NCBI GenBank assembly: GCA_020630695.1
Contig: JAHDIS010000041.1
Span: 1-37,594, forward strand
Origin: Paracoccaceae bacterium
Lineage (GTDB): Bacteria; Pseudomonadota; Alphaproteobacteria; Rhodobacterales; Rhodobacteraceae
Reading direction: 5' to 3'
Length of the DNA: 37,594 bases
The notes beneath the pieces were generated by a model. The model was not told the DNA's origin and did not search any database. It saw only the letters and a program-made list of their open reading frames with translations. The stretch's first letter is position 1, and each line of letters begins with the position of its first letter. Both the position numbers and the translations under genes were made by a program. This document shows positions 16,193 to 23,948 of the stretch, piece by piece.

Positions 16193-17491
16193 ATGCGCCG
16201 CAATTGGGTCTTCAGTGATCTTCTGCCGCGTATTTTCGAGCGGTCTGGCAACGTGGCAAGACATACAGATCGGCGCAGCATGGAGGAATTGTGCCAAGCG
16301 CTGCTGTCCGAAGAGGGCGAGGTTTCCGGCTATGCGCTCGCTGCGACGCTGCTTGATCGCTACCGCACTGCCGATGAACAGACACGGCTCGGCTTTTTCA
16401 AATACATGAACACGCATCTTGATGTGGATGCAGATCGCGTAGCGGATCTCGCCAAGATCTACGCGGACGACCCAAGCCCCGAGGCATTCCGCCTTCTTTG
16501 CGAAGTCTCGGAGCCCGGTCGTCAGGAGCTCTTGCGGAGATTGAACCAACCGGTAGGCGCGACCCGCGATCTGGTTGAAATGCGGGTTGATCTGCTGCGG
16601 TTTGTCAAAGACCACCCGGAGCTTGCCCGGACAGACTTCGATTTCGTGCATTTGTTGAAGTCGTGGTTCAATCGCGGCTTTCTGGTTCTTGAGCAGATCA
16701 CTTGGGCGACCCCCGCGCGGATACTCGACAAGATCGTCGCCTATGAGGCGGTGCATCAGATCAGTGATCTCGAAGATCTTCGCCGCCGGCTTGCCCCGAG
16801 CGACCGGCGGTGCTTTGCGTTTTTTCACCCGTCCATGCCTGAAGAGCCGCTTATTTTTGTTGAGTTGGCTTTAATGAATGGCATCCCGGATTCAATCGAG
16901 GATCTTTTGGCTGATGACCGACCTGCAATTGCCCCTGAAACGGCGGACACTGCGGCGTTCTATTCGATCTCGAATTGCCAAAAGGGGCTCGCCGGGATCA
17001 GCTTTGGCAATCTGTTGATCAAACAGGTGGTCGCGGAGCTATCCATGCAGCTGCCGGGGCTTCAGACCTTTGTCACCTTGTCACCGATCCCGCGCCTGAG
17101 TGATTGGCTACACCAGCAAGAGCAAGATCCTGAACTGGGTCCGGTGGCCCGCGACGCGCTGGATGGCAGGGTGAGCGATGATACTGTGGGGCGACTGGCT
17201 GCACGTTATTTGCTCAGCGCAAAACGTTCTGACGGATTGCCATTCGATCCCGTGGCCCGTTTCCATCTCGGAAATGGCGCGGAAATCCATGATATCCATT
17301 CTCTCGCTGATTTGTCCGAAAAGGGCAGGCAGCAATCCCTGTCAACGATGGTGAACTACAAGTATGATTTGGCCGCAACCGAGCAGAACCACGAGGATTT
17401 CGTGCTGAACGGAAAAATTGCTGCGACGAAGACAGTCAAAGCCATGGCGCTTGGTTCATTGGACAGCACGCAAAAAGGAAAAGTCGCGTGA
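16193..17491 (+). CDS. matA: Malonyl-CoA decarboxylase
   Basis: A 432-residue enzyme converting malonyl-CoA to acetyl-CoA and CO2. It has the two-domain MCD layout: a helical N-terminal oligomerisation domain (1-150), then a GNAT-fold catalytic domain containing FYSISNCQKGLAGISFGNLL (257-276), the catalytic serine S297 in VTLSPIPRLSDWL, and the histidine H358 in VARFHLGNGA. NYKYD near the C-terminus is also typical. It starts 3 bases after the GntR gene and its stop overlaps the malonyl-CoA synthetase start by 4 bases. The pair with matB defines a malonate-to-acetyl-CoA pathway. Confidence 0.95.
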   Translation: MRRNWVFSDLLPRIFERSGNVARHTDRRSMEELCQALLSEEGEVSGYALAATLLDRYRTADEQTRLGFFKYMNTHLDVDADRVADLAKIYADDPSPEAFRLLCEVSEPGRQELLRRLNQPVGATRDLVEMRVDLLRFVKDHPELARTDFDFVHLLKSWFNRGFLVLEQITWATPARILDKIVAYEAVHQISDLEDLRRRLAPSDRRCFAFFHPSMPEEPLIFVELALMNGIPDSIEDLLADDRPAIAPETADTAAFYSISNCQKGLAGISFGNLLIKQVVAELSMQLPGLQTFVTLSPIPRLSDWLHQQEQDPELGPVARDALDGRVSDDTVGRLAARYLLSAKRSDGLPFDPVARFHLGNGAEIHDIHSLADLSEKGRQQSLSTMVNYKYDLAATEQNHEDFVLNGKIAATKTVKAMALGSLDSTQKGKVA

Positions 17492-18990
17492 ACAATACGC
17501 TTTATGATGCCCTGATCGCCCCCCACGCGCAGGAGGAAAAGCCGTTTCTGGTTTGTGACGACCAAAGCGAAGTCACGTTTCAGGGGTTCGTCAAAAGAGC
17601 TGCGCAGATGGCCCATGTGCTGGCCGGACAGGGCATGCAGCCGGGTGACAGGGTGGTGGTCCAAGCGCCCAAGACCGCCGATATGCTGGCGCTCTATGCA
17701 GGCACGGTGCAGGCGGGCTGCGTATTCATGCCGTTGAACACATCCTACACGCTTGCAGAGCTGACCTATTTCGTGACGGACGCAACGCCGAAACTGATCG
17801 TTTGCGAACCCGGAAGCGAAGAAGACATTCAGCAGCTCGCCGCGAAAACGGGCGCGCGTGTGCTAACCCTGTCTCAGGATCAAACGGGTAGTCTGACCGC
17901 CGAAGCAGATCAGCAGCCGACTGAGTTCGACACGGTTGAACGCGGACCCGATGACCTTGCTGCGCTGCTGTACACCTCGGGAACAACGGGGCGCTCAAAG
18001 GGCGCCATGCTCTCGCATAAAAATCTTCTGTCGAATGCGGCTGTTCTGACGGATCTGTGGGAAATCACGGACAAGGATCGGCTGATACATGCTTTGCCGA
18101 TCTTTCACACCCACGGCCTGTTTGTCGCGATCAACACCAGTCTTCTGGCCGGCGCGCAGGTTCGTCTTATGCAGGCCTTTTCGCTCGATACTGTATTTGC
18201 TGAACTTCCAAGGTCCACTTTGATGATGGGGGTTCCGACCTTTTACACCCGATTGCTGGATGATGCGCGACTTGGTGAAGCGGTCGTATCCGGAATGCGG
18301 CTGTTTATATCCGGCTCCGCGCCATTGCTGGCCGAGGTCCACCGCGCATTTGAAGACCGTACCGGGCACGCGATTCTTGAACGCTATGGGATGACCGAAA
18401 CCAACATGATCACCTCGAACCCATATGATGGTGATCGTATCCCCGGAACAGTGGGGTATCCGCTGCCCGGAACCGAGGTCAGGATCACGAATGCCGAAAC
18501 CGGTGTGCCGCTTTCTGTCGGAGAAATCGGCATGATCGAAGTGCGCGGTGACAACGTGTTTCAGGGCTATTGGAATATGCCCGAGAAAACCGCCGAAGAG
18601 CTGCGCACCAACGGCTTCTTTCTGACCGGGGATTTGGGCCAAGCAGATGAGGGCGGCCGGATCACGATCGTCGGGCGCGCAAAAGACCTGATCATCGCCG
18701 GTGGCTACAATATTTATCCCAAGGAAATCGAGGATGTTCTCAACGACTTCGACAGCGTTCTTGAAAGCGCGGTCTTTGGAATTCCGCACCCTGATTTTGG
18801 TGAAAGTGTTGTGGCGGCACTGGTGGCGGACAAGGATCAAACCATCGACATCGATGCCATCAAAACTGGTGTTGAAGAGAAGCTTGCGCGGTTCAAGCAT
18901 CCACGCAAGTATTTGATTTTGAATGAACTACCCAGGAATACGATGGGCAAGGTACAGAAAAACTTGCTTGCCGCGAACCATCAAGACTAG
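17488..18990 (+). CDS. matB: Malonyl-CoA synthetase (malonate--CoA ligase)
   Basis: A 500-residue ANL-superfamily adenylate-forming ligase making malonyl-CoA from malonate, ATP and CoA. The P-loop LYTSGTTGRSKGAML (161-175), the ERYGMTETNM motif, the hinge region VGRAKDLIIAGGYNIYPKEI and the catalytic lysine near the C-terminus (NTMGKVQKN) are all present. The GTG start overlaps the decarboxylase stop (GTGA), so the two are translationally coupled. Assignment to malonate rather than another acid rests on strong resemblance to MatB plus the adjacent decarboxylase. Length fits. Last gene of the rightward arm; no clear terminator was seen after it. Confidence 0.92.
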   Translation: MNNTLYDALIAPHAQEEKPFLVCDDQSEVTFQGFVKRAAQMAHVLAGQGMQPGDRVVVQAPKTADMLALYAGTVQAGCVFMPLNTSYTLAELTYFVTDATPKLIVCEPGSEEDIQQLAAKTGARVLTLSQDQTGSLTAEADQQPTEFDTVERGPDDLAALLYTSGTTGRSKGAMLSHKNLLSNAAVLTDLWEITDKDRLIHALPIFHTHGLFVAINTSLLAGAQVRLMQAFSLDTVFAELPRSTLMMGVPTFYTRLLDDARLGEAVVSGMRLFISGSAPLLAEVHRAFEDRTGHAILERYGMTETNMITSNPYDGDRIPGTVGYPLPGTEVRITNAETGVPLSVGEIGMIEVRGDNVFQGYWNMPEKTAEELRTNGFFLTGDLGQADEGGRITIVGRAKDLIIAGGYNIYPKEIEDVLNDFDSVLESAVFGIPHPDFGESVVAALVADKDQTIDIDAIKTGVEEKLARFKHPRKYLILNELPRNTMGKVQKNLLAANHQD

Positions 18991-19095
18991 CCTTCGAGGA
19001 CGTTGTTTGACCGGCCAAGAGCGCCTGGGCAAACAGGACCGTTCCACAGAGCGTGCCCACGTCGACACAAGCGCGTTTTTGAGCAAGGTTCTTAG

Positions 19096-19485
19096 TCAAT
19101 CGTCAACTTGATAGAGTGTTGCAAAGTCCGCCTTGCTCATTGCCCAACCATCGATTTCGCGTTCGTCTCGAAACACGACCATGTCGCCGGCATGGTACTG
19201 CGTGAAACCTGACGTGGACTGGACCTGTCCGTCACTTTCGGCCTCTCTGGCCCATACGTGACCGGTCTTTGTGTAAATGCCCTGGCTCACTTTTGTGTAG
19301 GTTGCCTCGAAGGCCTCACCATCCACCGTGTAGACGTCGCCGTTGTTGTCGACGAGCCAATCGCCGGGGCGGACGATCTGTTCGCCGCCCCATTTTCGAT
19401 AGGTGAAGCCATCGGTTTCCATATCGATTTTTATGGCCGTCACATTGGTTTGTTCGCGGCGGGAATATCGGGTGAGTTTGCCCAT
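19096..19485 (-). CDS. Small protein with internal PGD-type repeat, unknown function
   Basis: A 129-residue soluble protein. Two similar halves are visible: RPGDWLVDNNGDVYTVDGEAFEATYTKV (about 39-66) and HAGDMVVFRDEREIDGWAMSKADFATLYQV (about 98-127). Both have Gly-Asp, a hydrophobic strand, and a closing acidic-hydrophobic F-x-x-[TL]-Y-x-V. This resembles small PGDY-type domains often seen beside TIR- or phospholipase-containing loci, but I cannot name a family with certainty. It lies 25 bases after the patatin-like gene on the same strand and is probably the last gene of that operon. Function unknown. Confidence 0.7.
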   Translation of the reverse strand: MGKLTRYSRREQTNVTAIKIDMETDGFTYRKWGGEQIVRPGDWLVDNNGDVYTVDGEAFEATYTKVSQGIYTKTGHVWAREAESDGQVQSTSGFTQYHAGDMVVFRDEREIDGWAMSKADFATLYQVDD

Positions 19486-19510
19486 TCGACAATCCTTAGA
19501 AATGACCAGC

Positions 19511-20717
19511 TTATTTCAGATCAAACACCTTTGGGAAATGCTGGTCATCGATTGCGTTTTGCGCGTCCTGAGCCGCAAGGTCGTGGAGAAGTTGCATGTT
19601 TTCAGGTTCGTCCATAACCGTCAAATTGCTCAGGTGTTCGTCTGATATGCCGGGCTTCAGTTGGTCAACTTTATCGCGCATCAGGCTCAGATCATACCGT
19701 GCATAAGTAAACTGTGGTTTGCCCCCGATGCTGTCCTCGGCAAGGTCCCCCATTTCCCGGTCGATAATCCTGTGCGTCTGCCCGGTCGAGAGCCATTGGA
19801 CGATTGTCTCAACCAGCGCGCCGGCATCATCCATGAGCGAAAGAAGCGCTTGAACCGCGCCTTTCGCCATTATCCATGTGGGATCTTTGCTGGGATCGCC
19901 GCGGCCTGTGCCAATTGATACAACCATCATCTGGTCAGCGCCTGTGTCCCAATTGACCTTATGGCCCTTTACAGTTGCATAGATGAATGCCTGCAGCGTC
20001 GGGTTGTTGAAGGGGCTGACACCGCCATCCACAAATCACCACCTGTTGCTGCCCAAGCGCTTCACTGATCGTGATCTGTTCGGGATTGAAGAAACTGGGT
20101 GCTGCGGTCGATGCGCGTACCACGCGCCACAGGGGATAGTTCTTGTTGGCCAGCCATTCGCCATCATGCGGCGCTTCGAAAAAGATGCCTTTGGGGTTGT
20201 TGCCAAGCACCCATGGGCTGCCGGTGTCCATCCGTTTGGTGACAACCAGCAATCCGGTTTTCAACTCGTTGCTGCCAAGGGTGGTATCCTCGCCCAACAC
20301 GGCCTTGAGATGTGTGGTCAGTTTTTTGTGGCTGTAGCGGGCCCGTAAAATGCCTTTGCGCCACATGCTCTTGTAAAAGACTTCCCGACCAAGCTTGAAA
20401 TAGATGTCCGTGATCTCTTGGACGGACATACCCCGTGCCAGCCCGGCAGCAATGATTGCGCCTGTTGAGGTTCCGGCGATCAGGTCGAAATAGTCGGCCA
20501 GTCTAAATTCATCTGACCCGCCCATGCGCGCGCGCAGCAGGTCTTCTACACGTTGCAGGTAGGCCAGCGTCACAATCCCGCGCAAACCGCCACCGTCCAA
20601 TGCCAAAATCCGCTTTGGGCCGGGTGCTTGAAAATGCTCGTCTCTCGTCAATACTCGGTAGGCCAAAGGTAGTGTCCTTTCAAAACTGATACTCTCAAGT
20701 ACAAACCCTTTGCACAT
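19511..20717 (-). pseudogene. Patatin-like phospholipase, interrupted by a one-base frameshift
   Basis: A lipid acyl hydrolase of the patatin family split across two frames. The N-terminal part (ATG at 20717) carries the oxyanion loop LALDGGGLRGIVTLAYL and the nucleophile elbow GTSTG (about residue 84). The other frame carries the catalytic aspartate motif DGGVSPFNNP and the remaining C-terminal region to the stop at 19511. Removing one base of the AAA run at 20033-20035 (TTT on the coding strand) rejoins them as VVIVDGGVSPF, giving about 401 residues. It could be a real inactivation, a sequencing error, or +1 frameshifting/reinitiation at the GTG at 20032. It lies 24 bases after the TIR-FGE gene, in the same operon. 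No Shine-Dalgarno is evident. Confidence 0.85.
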
Positions 20718-20741
20718 CAAGTGTATGGTTGGTTGTTGCGA

Positions 20742-22178
20742 TCAAGGTGAGAGGTCGCGTGCCACACGCATCCCGATGTTGTATCCAAGCACATCCGGCG
20801 CCAGCGGAACGCGCGCAGCAGGGCGCAGAAGATCAATGTCTCCGATCCATGATCCGCCTTTCAGAACGCGGTCGCAGTTTCTTGGGGCATCTGAAACCCA
20901 AGGTCCGGCGCCGATGTTGTCTGGGCGATCTCTGTGGCTGCCATGCCAGCAATCGGCGACCCATTCCGATACATTGCCAGCCGTATCGTAGAGCCCGAAT
21001 GCATTCGGGTTGTATGTGGCCACTTCACTAAGGAGTTTGTCATTCTCAGGCTTTTGACCTGTGCAATCGTGGCCTCTGCGCCGAACATCAAGCGATGCAG
21101 GCATATCCGGGTTAAGCAGGTTGGCGTGCTGACAGGCGCCTTTCATGCCGGGGCCCCAAGAAAACACGGTGCGCGGCTGAACGCCGCCTCGGGCGGCATA
21201 TTCCCATTCAGCTTCGGAAAGCAGCCGGTAGGGGCCTTCGGTGCTGCCACTGACCCTCAGGTTCAGCCACGCGATGTAATCCTGAGTGTCGTGCCAAGAA
21301 ATGGTTTCGACCGGCTCATTTTTGAAGGCCTCGGAATAGACCAGTTCCTTGCACCGAGGCGCACCTTCGTCAGCCTGCCGGGTTGAGAGCACGCAGGCAT
21401 GCCACTGTTCCTTGGTAATCTCGGTCATTGAGACAGCAAAGGCGGGGATTTCGACCGGGGTGGGCGGGCCCTCCCAATCGTTTGGTGCAAAGTCCTCTAC
21501 ATACCCGATTTCGTACTGTGCTGCTGGCAGCGGAACCATTTCCGGACAGCGGCTGTGATCATCGCAATCGAGAAAGCCCTGGTCGGTTTGCATCGTCGTT
21601 GCGAAGCTGCGATCGACCTGCCTTTTGGCAATCATATCGGCCACAAAGGAGGGGAAGGCCAATCCAAGCCCGACAACGGTCAGCAGGAAAGCGGCCGCAA
21701 CCAGCCCGACACGCGCCAAAATACGCTGGCGGCGTGCCACCTTTGCGGCATTGGACACGCGCGTGATTGCCTTCTCGATTTGTTCGGCGGTGAACCCGGT
21801 TGGCAAAGGATCAGACAGGGCAATTCCCTGCACAGACGCGCACAGGGTTTCAAACCGCGCTTTTGCGTTGCCGGTGAGGTCTTTGGCCTGCGGGTTATCG
21901 ACCAGCAGCGGAATGACCGTTTTGTTGCCGTAAAAAGACGATCGATATTCGGCAAAGCACTCTTCGGAATCCAACCAGCTGGACGTCACATAAAGGATCA
22001 TCAGATCAGCACGGGACGCCTCGCGGCGCAGGGCTTCATCCCATGATGTTCCGCCTGTAATGTCCCGATGGTCGATAAAATGGTCTTTATGGCCTTGCTC
22101 GATCAGCCAGCCGGACAGAATATCGACCGCTTTGTCGTCATCGTCAGTGCTTCTATGGGAAATGAAGATACGTGGCAT
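20742..22178 (-). CDS. TIR domain - transmembrane helix - FGE-sulfatase (SUMF1/C-type-lectin fold) protein
   Basis: A 478-residue membrane protein. Residues 1-125 form a TIR domain (RIFISHRSTDD; then SSWLDSEECFAEY, where E77 matches the NADase catalytic glutamate). ARRQRILAR precedes one hydrophobic helix (about 155-178), so positive-inside topology puts TIR in the cytoplasm. Residues 210-478 are an FGE-sulfatase domain (PVETISWHDTQDYIAWLN, YRLLSEAEWEYAARGG, FGLYDTAGNVSEW, RVLKGGSWIG). The cysteine pair of true formylglycine-generating enzymes is absent: GGSWIGDIDLLRP replaces that region. Eight cysteines follow the helix, fitting periplasmic disulfides. Its ATG follows directly on the upstream stop (TGAATG). 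Inferred role: receptor coupling an outside signal to a cytoplasmic TIR. Confidence 0.88.
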   Translation of the reverse strand: MPRIFISHRSTDDDDKAVDILSGWLIEQGHKDHFIDHRDITGGTSWDEALRREASRADLMILYVTSSWLDSEECFAEYRSSFYGNKTVIPLLVDNPQAKDLTGNAKARFETLCASVQGIALSDPLPTGFTAEQIEKAITRVSNAAKVARRQRILARVGLVAAAFLLTVVGLGLAFPSFVADMIAKRQVDRSFATTMQTDQGFLDCDDHSRCPEMVPLPAAQYEIGYVEDFAPNDWEGPPTPVEIPAFAVSMTEITKEQWHACVLSTRQADEGAPRCKELVYSEAFKNEPVETISWHDTQDYIAWLNLRVSGSTEGPYRLLSEAEWEYAARGGVQPRTVFSWGPGMKGACQHANLLNPDMPASLDVRRRGHDCTGQKPENDKLLSEVATYNPNAFGLYDTAGNVSEWVADCWHGSHRDRPDNIGAGPWVSDAPRNCDRVLKGGSWIGDIDLLRPAARVPLAPDVLGYNIGMRVARDLSP

Positions 22179-23732
22179 TCAACTGGCCAATGCTGCGGCG
22201 CGCGCTTGAAACCGGGCTTGAGTGAACACCTCGTAGTGACCCGCAACCGTCAAAGCAGACGTTGTGGCCCGGGCGGCGATTTCGTCTGGAACGTCAAAGA
22301 CAAGTTCGCGACTTTCGCCGATGGATAGCCTGCAAACCGGATCGCGCAGCGGAAAGACCTGATCGACCCCGTCGGCAAATTTCAGTGTCAGATAGCTGCC
22401 GGTCAGAAAGGTCTCCTCGTGTTCGCGCTCTGACAGGCGGAACCGTGTGCGTACGTCCGGAAAATGGCGTGTGTCTTCGCCTGCCTTGTTGGGGCCATCG
22501 CAGGCCTGCAGAACCTTGCCGTGCTCAATCCACTCGCCCGCGCGGGGGCACCAGCTCTCGAGATAGGGGCACGAACAGCAATTTGCGTATGACGCCAGAA
22601 TGACCGCATTGTGCGAGCGTCCGTCGAAGGGATGCGCGACGCCGTCGACGATGACCCCTTTTGGCAGCAAGGTTGTGCCATATACTGCACGCGTCTGCCT
22701 GATCTCTTCCCCGTCCAGACCATGAGAAACGGGCTCTCTTCGGAAAAGCAGGCGTTGGACAACCATCATGCTTTGGGCCGGAGCAAGGGTGATCGGTTCA
22801 AAGTTGAAACGGATTTCCTGAGGTGGGGTCGCAGGATCGTAGAGGCGCAATCCTTCGGTCTGGTCCGCCGCGCCAAACAGGTCATCGATCCTGACGGGGC
22901 GTGTGCTGTCGTTCCGAACGACGGCGACATCAACATAGAGCGCCGGCGGCATGAAGGTCGCGCCGCCACTGGCTTCAATGCTGCATCCCCCGACATGGAA
23001 TTTCGAAAAGAAAAGCGGAATGAAACCCGGCACTGACCCGGCATCAATTTCGGCCAGCATGCGGATGTTTCCGAATTGCGCGCTGCTGCGGTCAGCTTCG
23101 GGATGTGCATCCCAGAGCGCGGTATAGTCATTGATCTTGGCCTCAAGGTCGCTGAAATCGGACGGATTGGCGAACCTTAGAAAATTGCGCACTCTCGGTG
23201 CGTCCTCGGACATGTCCATCGCGCGACGCAGTTCGTCCGGCAGTGGGAACATCGGCAGCCCGTACACGTGCACGGTATCGTTCCAGACACCCAATGTCCG
23301 CCAACGTGGCCCTATTTCAGATCTGATTTCTTCGATATTGTAGTCTGAGCGACCAGAGCTGCCGGCAGCGCGCAGGTCATACTCCAGTTCAAGGTTTTCA
23401 GGTTCGAAGGCGAAGGAGTGCTTCTCGAAAAGCCGGGTAAAGGTATCCAACGTCTTTGTCGGCACAAGGCTATGTCCCTGCACCAGCGATTGATACTCTC
23501 CCATTTCTCTGGGCAAAGGGGCCGCACCGGCACTGTCAAACATGACATCGCTCAACCGCATGAAGGTCGTTGTGACCGTCTGTCGTTCGCCAACCTGGCA
23601 CTGGTAGGATTTGGTCGGAACCCCGCCGATATTGTCGCGCCAGACATCACAATTTGCCTGTGCCTTGCTCGCGATCAGTGCGGCGCTTGCCCCCAAGGAA
23701 GCAATTAAATCTCGCCGATTAACTCGAACCAT
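22179..23732 (-). CDS. Probable Tat-exported protein of unknown family, Cys-rich C-terminal part
   Basis: A 517-residue protein. The N-terminus has a twin-arginine-like signal (VNRRDLIASLGASAALIASK, cleavage near AQA at 27), so it is probably exported folded to the periplasm. The mature part has no family I recognise. It contains beta-rich stretches, a histidine-containing FSKFHVGGCSIEASGG near 250, and a dense cysteine block CCSCPYLESWCP near 390-401 followed by another cysteine about 20 residues on, suggesting metal binding or disulfides. Its TGA stop is immediately followed by the ATG of the TIR-FGE gene, so translation is coupled and the products probably work together in the periplasm. 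First gene of the island operon. Confidence 0.75.
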   Translation of the reverse strand: MVRVNRRDLIASLGASAALIASKAQANCDVWRDNIGGVPTKSYQCQVGERQTVTTTFMRLSDVMFDSAGAAPLPREMGEYQSLVQGHSLVPTKTLDTFTRLFEKHSFAFEPENLELEYDLRAAGSSGRSDYNIEEIRSEIGPRWRTLGVWNDTVHVYGLPMFPLPDELRRAMDMSEDAPRVRNFLRFANPSDFSDLEAKINDYTALWDAHPEADRSSAQFGNIRMLAEIDAGSVPGFIPLFFSKFHVGGCSIEASGGATFMPPALYVDVAVVRNDSTRPVRIDDLFGAADQTEGLRLYDPATPPQEIRFNFEPITLAPAQSMMVVQRLLFRREPVSHGLDGEEIRQTRAVYGTTLLPKGVIVDGVAHPFDGRSHNAVILASYANCCSCPYLESWCPRAGEWIEHGKVLQACDGPNKAGEDTRHFPDVRTRFRLSEREHEETFLTGSYLTLKFADGVDQVFPLRDPVCRLSIGESRELVFDVPDEIAARATTSALTVAGHYEVFTQARFQARAAALAS

Positions 23733-23948
23733 CGCGGGCTCCTATGCGAAAGTGTTTTCTGAAATACTATCGCTATAATAGAAGTCGCATTCCGCACAAA
23801 AGACAACAAGTTTCCAGTTTTACCGCTTTGCCAGAGCCCTTTTCCTGTCGGCGCGATATCTTGAGGACATTGGTTCCAGACGATTGGCGAATTGCATCGA
23901 ACGCCAACCCGGAAAGGTGCGCTGGTCGACCAAAGGTGCAACGAGATT

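Noticed and set aside
15446-16828. Long minus-strand frame (about 460 codons) opposite the GntR and malonyl-CoA decarboxylase genes
   Set aside because: It is antisense to two well-supported genes and its product has no recognisable fold or motif.
20742-22178. FGE/lectin-fold domain as the variable protein of a diversity-generating retroelement
   Set aside because: The fold fits, but there is no reverse transcriptase and no template/variable repeat pair nearby.
20742-22178. Sulfatase-modifying factor for the two sulfatases
   Set aside because: The catalytic cysteine pair is missing and the domain is predicted to be periplasmic.
23774-23779. Perfect TATAAT on the plus strand upstream of the island
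   Set aside because: No -35 match lies at the right distance and no plus-strand gene follows; the complementary TATTAT could serve the leftward operon but no convincing -35 was found.
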